Origin: Sphingomonas sp. PsM26
Lineage (GTDB): Bacteria; Pseudomonadota; Alphaproteobacteria; Sphingomonadales; Sphingomonadaceae
Length of the DNA stretch: 64,000 nucleotides
Reading direction: 5' to 3'
NCBI GenBank assembly: GCA_030433805.1
Contig: JARUXA010000010.1
Span: 62,001 to 126,000, forward strand
Position numbers and translations under genes: made by a program. Shown piece after piece: positions 10,896-18,971 of this stretch. Position 1 is the stretch's first letter; each line of letters starts with the position of its first letter. Under the pieces are notes generated by a model. The model was not told the origin of the DNA, searched no databases, and was given only the letters and a program-made list of their open reading frames with translations.

Positions 10896-12485
10896 TCACG
10901 TGATCAGGCGCTTGAGCCCCACCACGGTGTCGGCCTCGGCGGCGGGTTTGTCGGTCCGGATTCGCGCGATCCGCGGGAAGCGCATCGCGACCCCCGACTT
11001 GTGCCGCTTCGATTCATGAATCGAATCGAACGCGATCTCCAGCACCAGCGTCTTGTCGACTTCGCGTACCGGGCCGAACCGCCCAACCGTATGATTGCGC
11101 ACGAAGCTGTCGAGCTTCTTGAGTTCCTCGTCGGTGATGCCCGAATACGCCTTGCCCACCGGGAGCAGCGTGCCGTCCTCGGTCCAGCAACCGAAGGTGT
11201 AATCGCTATAGAAGGACGAGCGTCGCCCGCTGCCGCGCTGCGCATACATCATCACGCAATCCGCGGTCAGCGGATCGCGCTTCCATTTGTACCATAGCCC
11301 GGTCTTGCGGCCGCCGAGGTAGGGCGAATCGCGGCGCTTGAGCATCACCCCTTCGATCGCACCATCGCGTGCGCCCGCGCGTATGCCCTCGAGCGCGGTG
11401 AAATCGTCTGCGACGATCACGGTGGAGAGATCGAACCGTTCGGGATCGAGCCGCGCCGAGAAAGTTTCCAGCCGCGCGCGACGTTCGGTCCATCCGAGCG
11501 GACGAAGGTCCTCGTCGCCGTCGAACAGAATATCGTACAGCCGGACGAACGCCGGCGCCTCGGCCAGCATCTTGGCCGACACGACCTTGCGCCCCAGCCG
11601 CTGCTGCAAGGCGTTGAAGCTTGCAGCTCCCCCCTCCTCCGTCGCGTGCCCTTGCGCGTCGCCCTTGACCATCAACTCGCCGTCGACCGCGCCGATCGTC
11701 TGGAAATCGCGCGCGACTTCAGGGAAACTGGCAGTGATGTCGTCGCCGGTCCGGCTGTACAGCCGCGTCTCGCCTGCGACATGGACGATCTGGACGCGAA
11801 TCCCGTCCCATTTCCATTCCGCGGCATAGTCGGCCAGATCGACGCGACCGTCCTCGAGCGGATGCGCGAGCATGAACGGGCGGAACACCGGTATGTCCGC
11901 CGCGGTCGGTTGCGCTCCGCGCCCCTCGGCCCAGTCAAACAGCGCGGTGTAGGGTGGGTCGATCCCGTGCCACACTTCCTCGACCGCTTCGACGTCGAGA
12001 TCGAACGCCTGCGCCAGCGCGGTCTTGGCAAGCCGCGACGAAACGCCGATCCGCAACGCCCCTGTCGCCATCTTGAGCAGCGCGAAGCGTTCGTCCGAAT
12101 CGAGTTGGTCGAGCATCTTGCCGAGAACGGCCGGCGTATCCGAGCGCGACAGCTTCGCCAGCCGATCGACTGCCTCCGCCATCCCGAGCGGCGCCTCGAC
12201 GACGGTTCCCGGCGGGGTGGGCCACAGCAAGGCAACGGTTTCCGCGGTATCGCCGACATAATCGCGGCTCATCCGAAACAGCACCGGATCGACGCGTGTC
12301 TCGATCAGTGCGCGGATCATCGCAGGCTTCACGCCCGGCAAGTCGAGCTCTCCGGTCAATGCCGCCATCGCCCAGCCGCGATCGGGATCGGGCGTCACAC
12401 GGAGATAATCGACGATCAGCCGAAGCTTGGCGTTGCGCGACCGCGTGTAGATCAACCGATCGAGAAGGTCCGCAAAGGCGCGCAT
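10896..12485 (-). CDS. ATP-dependent DNA ligase (cisplatin damage response family)
   Basis: 529 residues. The adenylated lysine is K225 in the motif EWKWDG (223-228), and further nucleotidyltransferase motifs follow (GELMVK, EGVMLKRR, WYKWKR). An alpha-helical N-terminal DNA-binding domain (about 1-180) and a C-terminal OB fold complete the layout. It resembles the PP_1105-type ligase that usually sits with an exonuclease, a Lhr-like helicase and a phosphoesterase. Here the exonuclease and helicase are absent. The divergent neighbour is a phosphoesterase, but a membrane-anchored one of another subtype. Confidence 0.92.
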   Translation of the reverse strand: MRAFADLLDRLIYTRSRNAKLRLIVDYLRVTPDPDRGWAMAALTGELDLPGVKPAMIRALIETRVDPVLFRMSRDYVGDTAETVALLWPTPPGTVVEAPLGMAEAVDRLAKLSRSDTPAVLGKMLDQLDSDERFALLKMATGALRIGVSSRLAKTALAQAFDLDVEAVEEVWHGIDPPYTALFDWAEGRGAQPTAADIPVFRPFMLAHPLEDGRVDLADYAAEWKWDGIRVQIVHVAGETRLYSRTGDDITASFPEVARDFQTIGAVDGELMVKGDAQGHATEEGGAASFNALQQRLGRKVVSAKMLAEAPAFVRLYDILFDGDEDLRPLGWTERRARLETFSARLDPERFDLSTVIVADDFTALEGIRAGARDGAIEGVMLKRRDSPYLGGRKTGLWYKWKRDPLTADCVMMYAQRGSGRRSSFYSDYTFGCWTEDGTLLPVGKAYSGITDEELKKLDSFVRNHTVGRFGPVREVDKTLVLEIAFDSIHESKRHKSGVAMRFPRIARIRTDKPAAEADTVVGLKRLIT

Positions 12486-12570
12486 CGTGCCACAACATGG
12501 CCGCCGCCGGGTTGTTCCGCCAGCGGTATCATTGCTGGCGATGGTAGCGCCACCACGCTAGGGGGCCGGA

Positions 12571-13395
12571 ATGGCCATCCTTCGATCCTTCATCCTGCTC
12601 GGAATGATCATCGTGGTCGCGGTGTTTGCCTGGGCGCATCACAATGCGCGGATCGATCCGATCGTCCGCACGGCGCGCATCGGGTTTCGCGACTGGCCCA
12701 CGACCGCCCGCCCAGTGCGCGTCGCGCTGTTGAGCGACATTCACATCGGCAACGAATCGATGGATGCCGCGCGGCTTGCGCGGATCGTGCGGCAGGTGAA
12801 TGCGCTCGAGCCCGACCTGATCGTCCTGGCGGGGGATTATATCGCCGGGCACCGCGCCAAGGTCGCAAGGAAGTTTGCGCCGCAACTGACGGCACCGCTG
12901 GCGGCGCTTCGTGCGCCGCTGGGTGTGGTCGCGGTGATGGGAAATCACGATTACGACACCGACCCCGCGGTCATTCGCCGCGCGCTGGGCGCTGCCGGGG
13001 TCCGCATTCTGGACAATGCGGCGGTCGCTCGCGGCGCATTGACAATCGCCGGGATCGACGATCGGCTTCACGGGCGCGACGACCTTCCCAAGACACTGGC
13101 CGCGGTGCACCGAATGCGCGGCATTCCGATCGCGGTGAGCCATGACGGCGTCAACCGGTATCAGCTTCGCGACATCACGCTCGAACTGGTCGGGCACACG
13201 CATTGCGGGCAAGTCGAACTCGAAGCGTTCGGGATCAGGAACCCGGTTACGCATACGAATTATACCTGCGGCATCTCGCGAATGGGCCGATTGATCACGT
13301 TGACCACCGCAGGGGTTGGCACAAGCCTCGTGCCGTTCCGCGTCAATGCGCCGCCAGACCTCTGGCTGTTGACCATCGGCCCGGCGGTGCGCTGA
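12571..13395 (+). CDS. Membrane-anchored metallophosphoesterase
   Basis: 274 residues with an N-terminal hydrophobic anchor (residues 6-22). The calcineurin-like signature is complete: DIH (56-58), GD-Y in LAGDYI, GNHDYD near 121, and GHTHCGQ near 208. It is closest in layout to YkuE/LpxG-like phosphoesterases that act on phospholipid or lipid A precursors at the membrane. A purine-rich stretch (ggggccgga) just before the ATG can serve as the ribosome-binding site. The substrate is unknown. Confidence 0.88.
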   Translation: MAILRSFILLGMIIVVAVFAWAHHNARIDPIVRTARIGFRDWPTTARPVRVALLSDIHIGNESMDAARLARIVRQVNALEPDLIVLAGDYIAGHRAKVARKFAPQLTAPLAALRAPLGVVAVMGNHDYDTDPAVIRRALGAAGVRILDNAAVARGALTIAGIDDRLHGRDDLPKTLAAVHRMRGIPIAVSHDGVNRYQLRDITLELVGHTHCGQVELEAFGIRNPVTHTNYTCGISRMGRLITLTTAGVGTSLVPFRVNAPPDLWLLTIGPAVR

Positions 13396-13407
13396 CAAGC
13401 GGGAAAA

Positions 13408-13899
13408 TCAGCCCTCGCGGCCGGCCTCGAACAGGAACCAAGCGCGGCGTTCTGCCTGATCGGTCCAGTCGTCGATCATCGCGCTGGTGGCATTGTCCTT
13501 CGCGGCATCGGCGATGTCCTTGGCTTCGCGCAGTGCCTCGACCAGCGCGAGATTGTCGTCGCGCAATTCGCTCAGCATCGCCTTGGGACCAACGAACTCA
13601 GCGTCATTGTCGACGATCGTCTGGTGGCGCGCGATGTCGCCGATCGAGCGCAGCGTGGTGTTCCCGGTCTTGCGGACCCGCTCGGCAATGTCGTCGGTGC
13701 CTGCGAAGATTTCGGCGGCCTGCTCGTCGAGCATCAGATGATAGTCGCGGAAGTGCGGGCCGGACACGTGCCAATGGAAATTCTTGGTCTTCATGTACAG
13801 CGCGAACGAATCCGCGAGAATGCCGTTAAGCGATTCGGCCACCGTGCGAGTCGCGTTGGTCTTGAGGTCGGTTGGCGTGTTCAGCGCGTCGGTTACCAT
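13408..13899 (-). CDS. dps: Dps-family DNA-binding ferritin-like protein
   Basis: 163 residues from ATG 13899 (MVTDALN); a further ATG at 13929 is possible. The ferroxidase site typical of Dps dodecamers is visible in KNFHWHVSGPHF and the following D-E-x-x-x-I-F segment. The protein stores iron and shields DNA during starvation or oxidative stress. It converges with the phosphoesterase gene, 12 bp apart. Confidence 0.94.
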   Translation of the reverse strand: MVTDALNTPTDLKTNATRTVAESLNGILADSFALYMKTKNFHWHVSGPHFRDYHLMLDEQAAEIFAGTDDIAERVRKTGNTTLRSIGDIARHQTIVDNDAEFVGPKAMLSELRDDNLALVEALREAKDIADAAKDNATSAMIDDWTDQAERRAWFLFEAGREG

Positions 13900-14035
13900 G
13901 ATCGGGCTCCTTTGGGTTCGTTGCGGCAACGGTCCAATACTCGAATGGCTCCCCTTCCCGCGACGCTTAATTTCGCTCGGCGCGATCGACCGATTAGATC
14001 AGCGTGGCCACCGCCGCCGCGATGCCGCCCCCGAA

Positions 14036-14359
14036 TCAGCCGATTCGCCGAACCGGAGAGGCAGACGCGGCAGAGTCGCGTGCATCCGCATCGCGCTGGT
14101 CGCGCAATACCGTTGCGCGCAACATTTCTACCCATGCAATAATCAACGGGCCCTGCTCGCCCCGCTCCAGCGCAGCCGATATCGCGCGGGACACGGCGAC
14201 GGCGGGGAAGAGGCCGCACGCCAGAGCGACACCGCGAATGGCTTCCACTTCCTGCGCCAACCCGGCAACCGGTACGTCTTGCGCGGGAAGCGGCAGTATT
14301 TGCGTGTGGTCGGTCACGGCGGGCTGGCCGGTCGGATCGATTGACATTAGTGACGTCAT
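14036..14359 (-). CDS. Conserved-looking hypothetical protein
   Basis: 107 residues, soluble and helical, with no motif I can name. The central part (ACGLFPAVAVSRAISAALER) looks like a genuine amphipathic helical protein rather than a shadow frame. A GAAGGG lies 7 bases before the ATG, and a second ATG occurs at codon 5. It sits alone between dps and rpmG. Function unknown. Confidence 0.55.
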   Translation of the reverse strand: MTSLMSIDPTGQPAVTDHTQILPLPAQDVPVAGLAQEVEAIRGVALACGLFPAVAVSRAISAALERGEQGPLIIAWVEMLRATVLRDQRDADARDSAASASPVRRIG

Positions 14360-14545
14360 TGCAAGCCCTTCGTTATCGCGACCTCCTGCAGTCGACGCGG
14401 TAAAGGGTGTGTTAAATCCGGGTTCGCCACGGTTGATCCGTCACGTTCCGGTTGACATTCCCCAGTGCTTCCGCCATCGGACAGCGCTTGAGAGCGGCGA
14501 CCGGTTCGCCGCTTTTGCATTTTTCAGATCACAGGAATTCAGGTC

Positions 14546-14713
14546 ATGGCAAAGCCGACCACGGTCAAGATCAAGCTCGTCAGCACGGCGGACACTGGCT
14601 TCTTCTACACGACGAAGAAGAACCCGCGTACCAAGACCGAGAAGCTGAGCTTCAGCAAGTATGATCCCGTCGTGCGCAAGCATGTCGAGTTCAAGGAAGC
14701 CAAGATCAAGTAA
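14546..14713 (+). CDS. rpmG: 50S ribosomal protein L33
   Basis: 55 residues, [16 protein letters not shown] at the start and [11 protein letters not shown] at the end, matching bacterial L33 over its whole length. This is the cysteine-free (zinc-independent) form. It is a component of the large ribosomal subunit. It stands alone, with a terminator directly behind it at 14757. Confidence 0.97.
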   Translation: MAKPTTVKIKLVSTADTGFFYTTKKNPRTKTEKLSFSKYDPVVRKHVEFKEAKIK

Positions 14714-14756
14714 ACCGCTTTCGCGGTTTGCGTCTTCCCGGGTGATTCCGGGCCAG

Positions 14757-14787
14757 AAGCCGCGGGCGAAAGCCTTGCGGCTTTTTT
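14757..14787 (+). terminator. Terminator of rpmG
   Basis: The stem AAGCCGC (14757-14763) pairs with GCGGCTT (14777-14783) around a 13-base loop, and more T residues follow. A second small hairpin, AAACCGC/GCGGTTT, lies at 14712-14729, right at the stop codon. Confidence 0.8.
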
Positions 14788-14815
14788 GCGTGGTCGAACG
14801 CCCGTGCGCGAGGTG

Positions 14816-15199
14816 TCACAGCAGGGCGGCAACCGCATCCACGAAACGCACCAGCGAGATCGGTTTTGAGACATAGGCGTCCGCGCCCGCCGTGCGGATC
14901 CGTTCCTCATCCTCACGCCCGGCATAAGCGGTGACCGCCATCACTGGTATCTCGCGCAGCGCCGAATCGGCCTTCAATTGCAGGATCAGATCATAGCCGC
15001 TGACATGCGGCAGCTGGATGTCCATCACGATCAGGTCGGGCTGGAACGCCCGCGCACTGACCACTGCCTCGCGGCCGTCGCGCACCCCCTCAGTGACATA
15101 TTCATGCGCCTCCAGAAGGTCGCAGAAAAGTTTGAGGTTGAGTTCGTTGTCCTCGACAACGAGCACCCTTTTTGCCACGCCAACGCTTTCCTCATTCAT
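14816..15199 (-). CDS. divK: Single-domain response regulator DivK
   Basis: 127 residues, receiver domain only. The acidic pair is in VVEDNEL (residues 14-20), the phosphoacceptor Asp60 in DLIVMDIQLP and the conserved Lys112 in YVSKPIS. The core sequence K-R-V-L-V-V-E-D-N-E-L-N-L-K-L-F-C-D-L-L-E matches DivK, the cell-polarity and cell-cycle regulator of alphaproteobacteria that works with DivJ, PleC and DivL. A GTG at 15178 (VAKRVLVVED) would give the more usual DivK N-terminus and may be the true start. Confidence 0.92.
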   Translation of the reverse strand: MNEESVGVAKRVLVVEDNELNLKLFCDLLEAHEYVTEGVRDGREAVVSARAFQPDLIVMDIQLPHVSGYDLILQLKADSALREIPVMAVTAYAGREDEERIRTAGADAYVSKPISLVRFVDAVAALL

Positions 15200-15216
15200 G
15201 GGCACACGACTACGTA

Positions 15217-15510
15217 ATGCGCGCCTCGCTGACAAACAACGATCCAGCACAGCTTGCGCTCCGTGCGCTGGTATGGACGTTGGGCGAGCCAGACCGCGCA
15301 ACGCGCCTGCTCGACGTGACCGGCCTGACGCCGGCGGACCTGCGCGCGCGTGCCGATGACCCCGCAGTGCTTGCCGCCACGCTCGCTTTCCTGGAGGCGC
15401 ACGAGCCCGATCTGATTGCCTGCGCCGAAGCCCTGGAGGTTCGCCCCGAGGATCTGGCATTGGCGCATCGAGCGCTGGAAAGCTCAGACGACATTGGAGA
15501 TTTTGCTTGA
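15217..15510 (+). CDS. DUF3572 family protein
   Basis: 97 residues from ATG 15217. The helical sequence (ALRALVWTLGEPDRATRLLD, GLTPADLRARADDPAVLAA) matches the DUF3572 family, which is often found next to divK in alphaproteobacteria. Function unknown. Its ATG is only 17 bp from the divergent divK ATG, so the 5' signals must overlap neighbouring coding sequence or the true starts lie further in. Its stop overlaps the TTG start of the next gene. Confidence 0.85.
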   Translation: MRASLTNNDPAQLALRALVWTLGEPDRATRLLDVTGLTPADLRARADDPAVLAATLAFLEAHEPDLIACAEALEVRPEDLALAHRALESSDDIGDFA

Positions 15511-16127
15511 AGGGCCTGTTGATTTGCGATTGCGACGAGGTGCTGTTGCACATGGTGCGGCACTTCGGCGTGTGGTTGCGCGAAGCACACGACATCACGT
15601 TCGCGCTGGACGGCGGCGACTTCGCCAACAGCATGACGCGCAGCAACGGTGCCCCGGCCCCGACGCGTGAGGAAATGTGGGGGTTGCTCGACCAGTTCTT
15701 CCCGCATGAGATGGGCCGCCAGACGCTCGTTCCGCACGCGCGCGAGGCACTCGCCGCGCTGTCCAAGGTGGCGGACGTGGTGATCCTCACCAATTTGGGG
15801 GATCACAACCGCGAACCGCGGATCGCGCAGTTGCTGGGCCATGACATGGATTACCGCGTAGAGACCAACCAGGGCGGCAAAGGCGATCCCGTCGCACGGC
15901 TGGTTGCGGAATTCGGCAATCCCGTGACGGTGTTCGTTGACGATCTTCCGGTCCACCACGCCTCGGTCGCCAAGCACGCGCCGGAGGTCCACCGGGTCCA
16001 TATGGTTTCCGAACCCGACCTTGCGGTGCATATGCCCCCCGCCCCCGATGCGCATGTCCGCATCGATGACTGGCAGGCCGCGCACGTCTGGATTGCCGAG
16101 CGCTTTGCCGCCGCTCGTCCCGCCTGA
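15507..16127 (+). CDS. HAD-superfamily hydrolase
   Basis: 206 residues starting at a TTG that overlaps the upstream stop (TTGA), so translation is probably coupled. Motif I is CDCDEV (D8, D10 near the N-terminus), motif II is LTN near residue 94 and motif IV is the VFVDDLPVH pair near 143. The fold is a phosphatase-type HAD domain. The substrate is unknown. It is probably an operon partner of the DUF3572 gene and of the RidA-like gene 29 bp downstream. Confidence 0.85.
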   Translation: MKGLLICDCDEVLLHMVRHFGVWLREAHDITFALDGGDFANSMTRSNGAPAPTREEMWGLLDQFFPHEMGRQTLVPHAREALAALSKVADVVILTNLGDHNREPRIAQLLGHDMDYRVETNQGGKGDPVARLVAEFGNPVTVFVDDLPVHHASVAKHAPEVHRVHMVSEPDLAVHMPPAPDAHVRIDDWQAAHVWIAERFAAARPA

Positions 16128-16156
16128 AAAACCCCTTATTGCCAGGAGCAATGTTC

Positions 16157-16624
16157 ATGACCGACCGTATCGACCACAAGCTCGCCGAACTCGGCCTTAG
16201 CCTTCCCGCCGCAGCCGCGCCCGTGGCTGCCTATGTGCCGACCGTCGAGGTCAACGGGCTGCTTCACATCTCGGGCCAGCTGCCGTTCAAGGATGGCGCG
16301 GTCATCACCGGCCGGCTTGGCGAGGACGTGAGCCTGGAAGACGGCGCGGCAGCGGCACAGGCGTGCGCGCTGATGCTGGTCGCGCAGATCAAGGCGGCGC
16401 TGGGCGGGTTGCACCGCGTCGAGCGGATCGTAAAGCTTGGCGTGTTCGTCAATTCGACCGCCGACTTCACCGATCAGCCCAAGGTCGCCAATGGCGCGTC
16501 CAACCTGATGGTCGAGCTGTTCGGGGAAGCCGGCAAGCATGCCCGCAGCGCGGTCGGCGTCACCGCCCTGCCGTTGGGCGCAGCGGTCGAAGTCGACGCG
16601 ATCGTCCAGATCTCGATGCCGTAA
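16157..16624 (+). CDS. RidA/YjgF-family protein
   Basis: 155 residues from ATG 16157. AGGAG at 16144-16148 has good spacing to this ATG and is too close to the ATG at 16151. The LLHISGQLPFKDG segment and the C-terminal VTALPLGAAVEVDAI belong to the RidA (YjgF/UK114) fold, which hydrolyses reactive enamine/imine intermediates. This is a longer subgroup than canonical 128-residue RidA, and the catalytic arginine typical of true RidA is not evident. Imine deaminase activity is therefore uncertain. Confidence 0.85.
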   Translation: MTDRIDHKLAELGLSLPAAAAPVAAYVPTVEVNGLLHISGQLPFKDGAVITGRLGEDVSLEDGAAAAQACALMLVAQIKAALGGLHRVERIVKLGVFVNSTADFTDQPKVANGASNLMVELFGEAGKHARSAVGVTALPLGAAVEVDAIVQISMP

Positions 16625-16673
16625 GCTACCCGAGGCCGGACGTTCCTTATCGGAACGGTCCGGCCTCAATCGG

Positions 16674-17966
16674 TCAGGCGATCACCGGCTTGCGCGTGAA
16701 CAGGCCGTAGCCTGCGATCACTAGGTAACAGAGCGCAGGAATGATCAGCGCGAACTGCAGCGTCGACTGATCCGCGAGAACCCCCGTCAGCGGCGGCACG
16801 ATCGCCCCGCCGACGATCGCGGTGGCGATGATCCCCGATCCTTCCGCCGCCCGCGCGCCCAGACCTTCGCTGGCGAGGCTGAAGATCGTCGGGAACATGA
16901 TCGAATTCATCAGCCCGATCGCCAGCAGCGACCAGCCCGCGATCGCCCCGGTGCTATGCGTCGACACCGCGATCAGCACGACCGCACCGGTCGCGACCGC
17001 CGCGAGCACCTTGCCCGGCGACACGACCCGCAGGACGAACGCACCGATGAACCGGCCGACCATCGCACCACCCCAATAATAAGCGACGTGCTTGCCCGCG
17101 GTGACCGCGTCGAACCCCATCGTGTTGGACTGTTCGAGATAGCTGACGATCAGCGACCCGATCGCGACTTCGGCCCCGACATACAGGAAGATGCATGCCG
17201 TCCCGAACGCAAAGCGTGGGCGCTTGAGCAGGTCGAACGCCTGGAAGATGCTGCCGTGCTGCTCCACCGTATGCGGCAAGCGCTTGCGCCGCGACCACAC
17301 GACCACCGCGACCAGCACCAGCGCGATCGCAAGGCCAAGATAGGTGTGGACGACGACTTGCGTCTCCGCGGTGCGGTGCGCGTCGAGCGCCGCGCCGGTC
17401 AGCGCGGCGGGATCGACTTTTGCAAGATTGCCGAGGATCAGGATCGACCCGACGATCGGGAAGATCGTGGTGCCGAGCGAGTTGAAGAATTGCGCGAAGG
17501 TGAGGCGGCTCGACGCGGTCTTGGGCGCGCCGAGCAGGCTGATCAACGGGTTGGCGACGACCTGAACCGTGGTGATACCGATCGCGAGCACGAACAGCGC
17601 CATCAGGAAGACCGCGAAGGTCCCCGACGAAGACGCCGGGATGAACAGTACGCAGCCGACCGTCATCAGCAACAGCCCGACCGACGCGGTCTGCATGTAG
17701 CCAAGCCTGCGCACGATCGCCGCGGCGGGGAGCGAGAAGACGAAATACGCCGCGAAGAACGCCGATTGCACGAGCAGGGCTTGCCCGTAGTTGAGCGTGA
17801 ACAGGTCCTTCAGCTTGGGGATGATCACATCGTTGAGACTGGTGATCCCGCCGAAAATGAAAAACAGCGCGAAGACGAAGACCTGCAGATCGGGCGCATG
17901 AACGCCCTTGTCGGCATCCCCCGCGGCGGGTGCATGGGCGGACGATCCGCCGGGATTCAAGGCCAT
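16674..17966 (-). CDS. Sugar MFS transporter of the fucose/glucose/galactose family
   Basis: 430 residues with about 12 transmembrane segments. The signature G-G-I-T-S-L-N-D-V-I-I-P-K-L-K near residue 40 marks the FHS (FucP/GluP) proton-coupled sugar symporters. It would import glucose, galactose or a related monosaccharide across the inner membrane. It stands alone on the minus strand; AGGAGTAG directly before the ATG serves as the ribosome-binding site. The substrate is inferred from family only. Confidence 0.9.
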   Translation of the reverse strand: MALNPGGSSAHAPAAGDADKGVHAPDLQVFVFALFFIFGGITSLNDVIIPKLKDLFTLNYGQALLVQSAFFAAYFVFSLPAAAIVRRLGYMQTASVGLLLMTVGCVLFIPASSSGTFAVFLMALFVLAIGITTVQVVANPLISLLGAPKTASSRLTFAQFFNSLGTTIFPIVGSILILGNLAKVDPAALTGAALDAHRTAETQVVVHTYLGLAIALVLVAVVVWSRRKRLPHTVEQHGSIFQAFDLLKRPRFAFGTACIFLYVGAEVAIGSLIVSYLEQSNTMGFDAVTAGKHVAYYWGGAMVGRFIGAFVLRVVSPGKVLAAVATGAVVLIAVSTHSTGAIAGWSLLAIGLMNSIMFPTIFSLASEGLGARAAEGSGIIATAIVGGAIVPPLTGVLADQSTLQFALIIPALCYLVIAGYGLFTRKPVIA

Positions 17967-18137
17967 CAGCTACTCCTGGTGCGAACCGACGCGCAGCCGC
18001 ATCGATCGAAAGATGCGGCGCCGTCTGCCATCGCTTGGCGTGCGGGTACAGCGGGTTTGCGATGGGGGGATGGTGGTGCGGTGACTCGCGAACTGCTGAT
18101 GGCGAGAATTGGTGGAGAGCTGCCGTTCGCATTGATC

Positions 18138-18170
18138 GTCACCCCGGGCTTGACCCGGGGTCCCGCTTCT
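18138..18170. repeat. REP-like palindrome, family B, left arm
   Basis: A 33-bp element whose start reads GTCA, then stem CCCCGGG, loop CTTGA and stem CCCGGGG. It ends 14 bp before the ATG of the GIY-YIG gene. An exact inverted copy lies at 18483-18515. Confidence 0.93.
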
Positions 18171-18184
18171 AATCTTCTGCCGCG

Positions 18185-18478
18185 ATGAGGCATCGTGGCG
18201 GCGGGGTTTACATCATGGCCGATCGTTATCGCGGCGCAATATATGTCGGCGTCACCGCCGACCTACCCGCCCGTATCCAGCAGCATCGGAGCGGCGACGG
18301 ATCCAACTTCTACCGCCGCTATGGCCTGCATCGTCTGGTTTGGGTCGATCACACACCGTCGATCACCGATGCCATCGCGCACGAGAAGAGCCTCAAACAC
18401 TGGCGGCGTGCGTGGAAGTTCGCGCTGATCGAACGTGGCAATCCCGAGTGGCGGGATCTGTTCGAAACGATAAGTTAG
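18185..18478 (+). CDS. Small GIY-YIG endonuclease, boxed by inverted REP-like repeats
   Basis: 97 residues of the UvrC/URI-like GIY-YIG fold and little else. The first motif is VYI (residues 8-10), followed by AIYVGVTADL (the YIG strand). The next conserved segment is R-I-Q-Q-H-R, then Y-R-R-Y-G-L-H-R-L-V-W, then the glutamate helix AIAHEKSLKHW with R-R-A-W-K. All expected metal- and DNA-contact residues appear present, so it is probably active. The gene starts 14 bp after one 33-bp repeat and stops 4 bp before its exact inverted copy. This layout suggests that gene and repeats form one unit; see findings. Confidence 0.9.
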   Translation: MRHRGGGVYIMADRYRGAIYVGVTADLPARIQQHRSGDGSNFYRRYGLHRLVWVDHTPSITDAIAHEKSLKHWRRAWKFALIERGNPEWRDLFETIS

Positions 18479-18482
18479 GCCG

Positions 18483-18515
18483 AGAAGCGGGACCCCGGGT
18501 CAAGCCCGGGGTGAC
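18483..18515. repeat. REP-like palindrome, family B, right arm
   Basis: An exact reverse complement of 18138-18170 over all 33 bases. It begins 4 bp after the stop codon of the GIY-YIG gene. Confidence 0.93.
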
Positions 18516-18581
18516 GAAGGTCGGGTAGCACCACGTCTGGCATTGGAGCGATAACGATCATCCGCGCTTCCGACGCCCGCC

Positions 18582-18872
18582 CTACTCCGGCTCGCGCACC
18601 CGCTCATGATGCCGGATCACTTCGTCGATGATGAAGCGCAGGAACTTCTCGCTGAAATCCGCATCGAGCTGGGCATCGTTCGCCAGCCCGCGCAGCCGCG
18701 CGATCTGCGCTTCCTCGCGGCCCGGGTCGGCGGGGGGGAGCCCGGTCTGCGCCTTGTAGCGCCCGACCGCCTTGGTCACCTTGAAGCGTTCGGCCAGCAT
18801 GAACACCAACGCGGCGTCGATATTGTCGATACTCTGGCGGTATCCGTTCAGCGTTTCGTCGGACACCAGCAT
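18582..18872 (-). CDS. Chorismate mutase, AroQ type
   Basis: 96 residues, all-helical AroQ fold. The sequence I-D-N-I-D-A-A-L-V-F-M-L-A-E-R-F-K-V-T at 17-35 and the V-G-R-Y-K segment at 36-40 carry the active-site arginine and lysine positions. It converts chorismate to prephenate for phenylalanine and tyrosine synthesis. The start at 18872 is the first ATG in the conserved frame. It is divergent from the polyprenyl synthase gene, with 99 bp between the two starts. Confidence 0.9.
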   Translation of the reverse strand: MLVSDETLNGYRQSIDNIDAALVFMLAERFKVTKAVGRYKAQTGLPPADPGREEAQIARLRGLANDAQLDADFSEKFLRFIIDEVIRHHERVREPE

Positions 18873-18971
18873 ACTCCCATCCCGTGATCCGTCTTTTTGA
18901 GGGACCCAAGCGTGCTGTGCAACCCGCAAAGGGTTGCGTTTGCAACGCCGCGCGGCCACATCGCACTCCAC

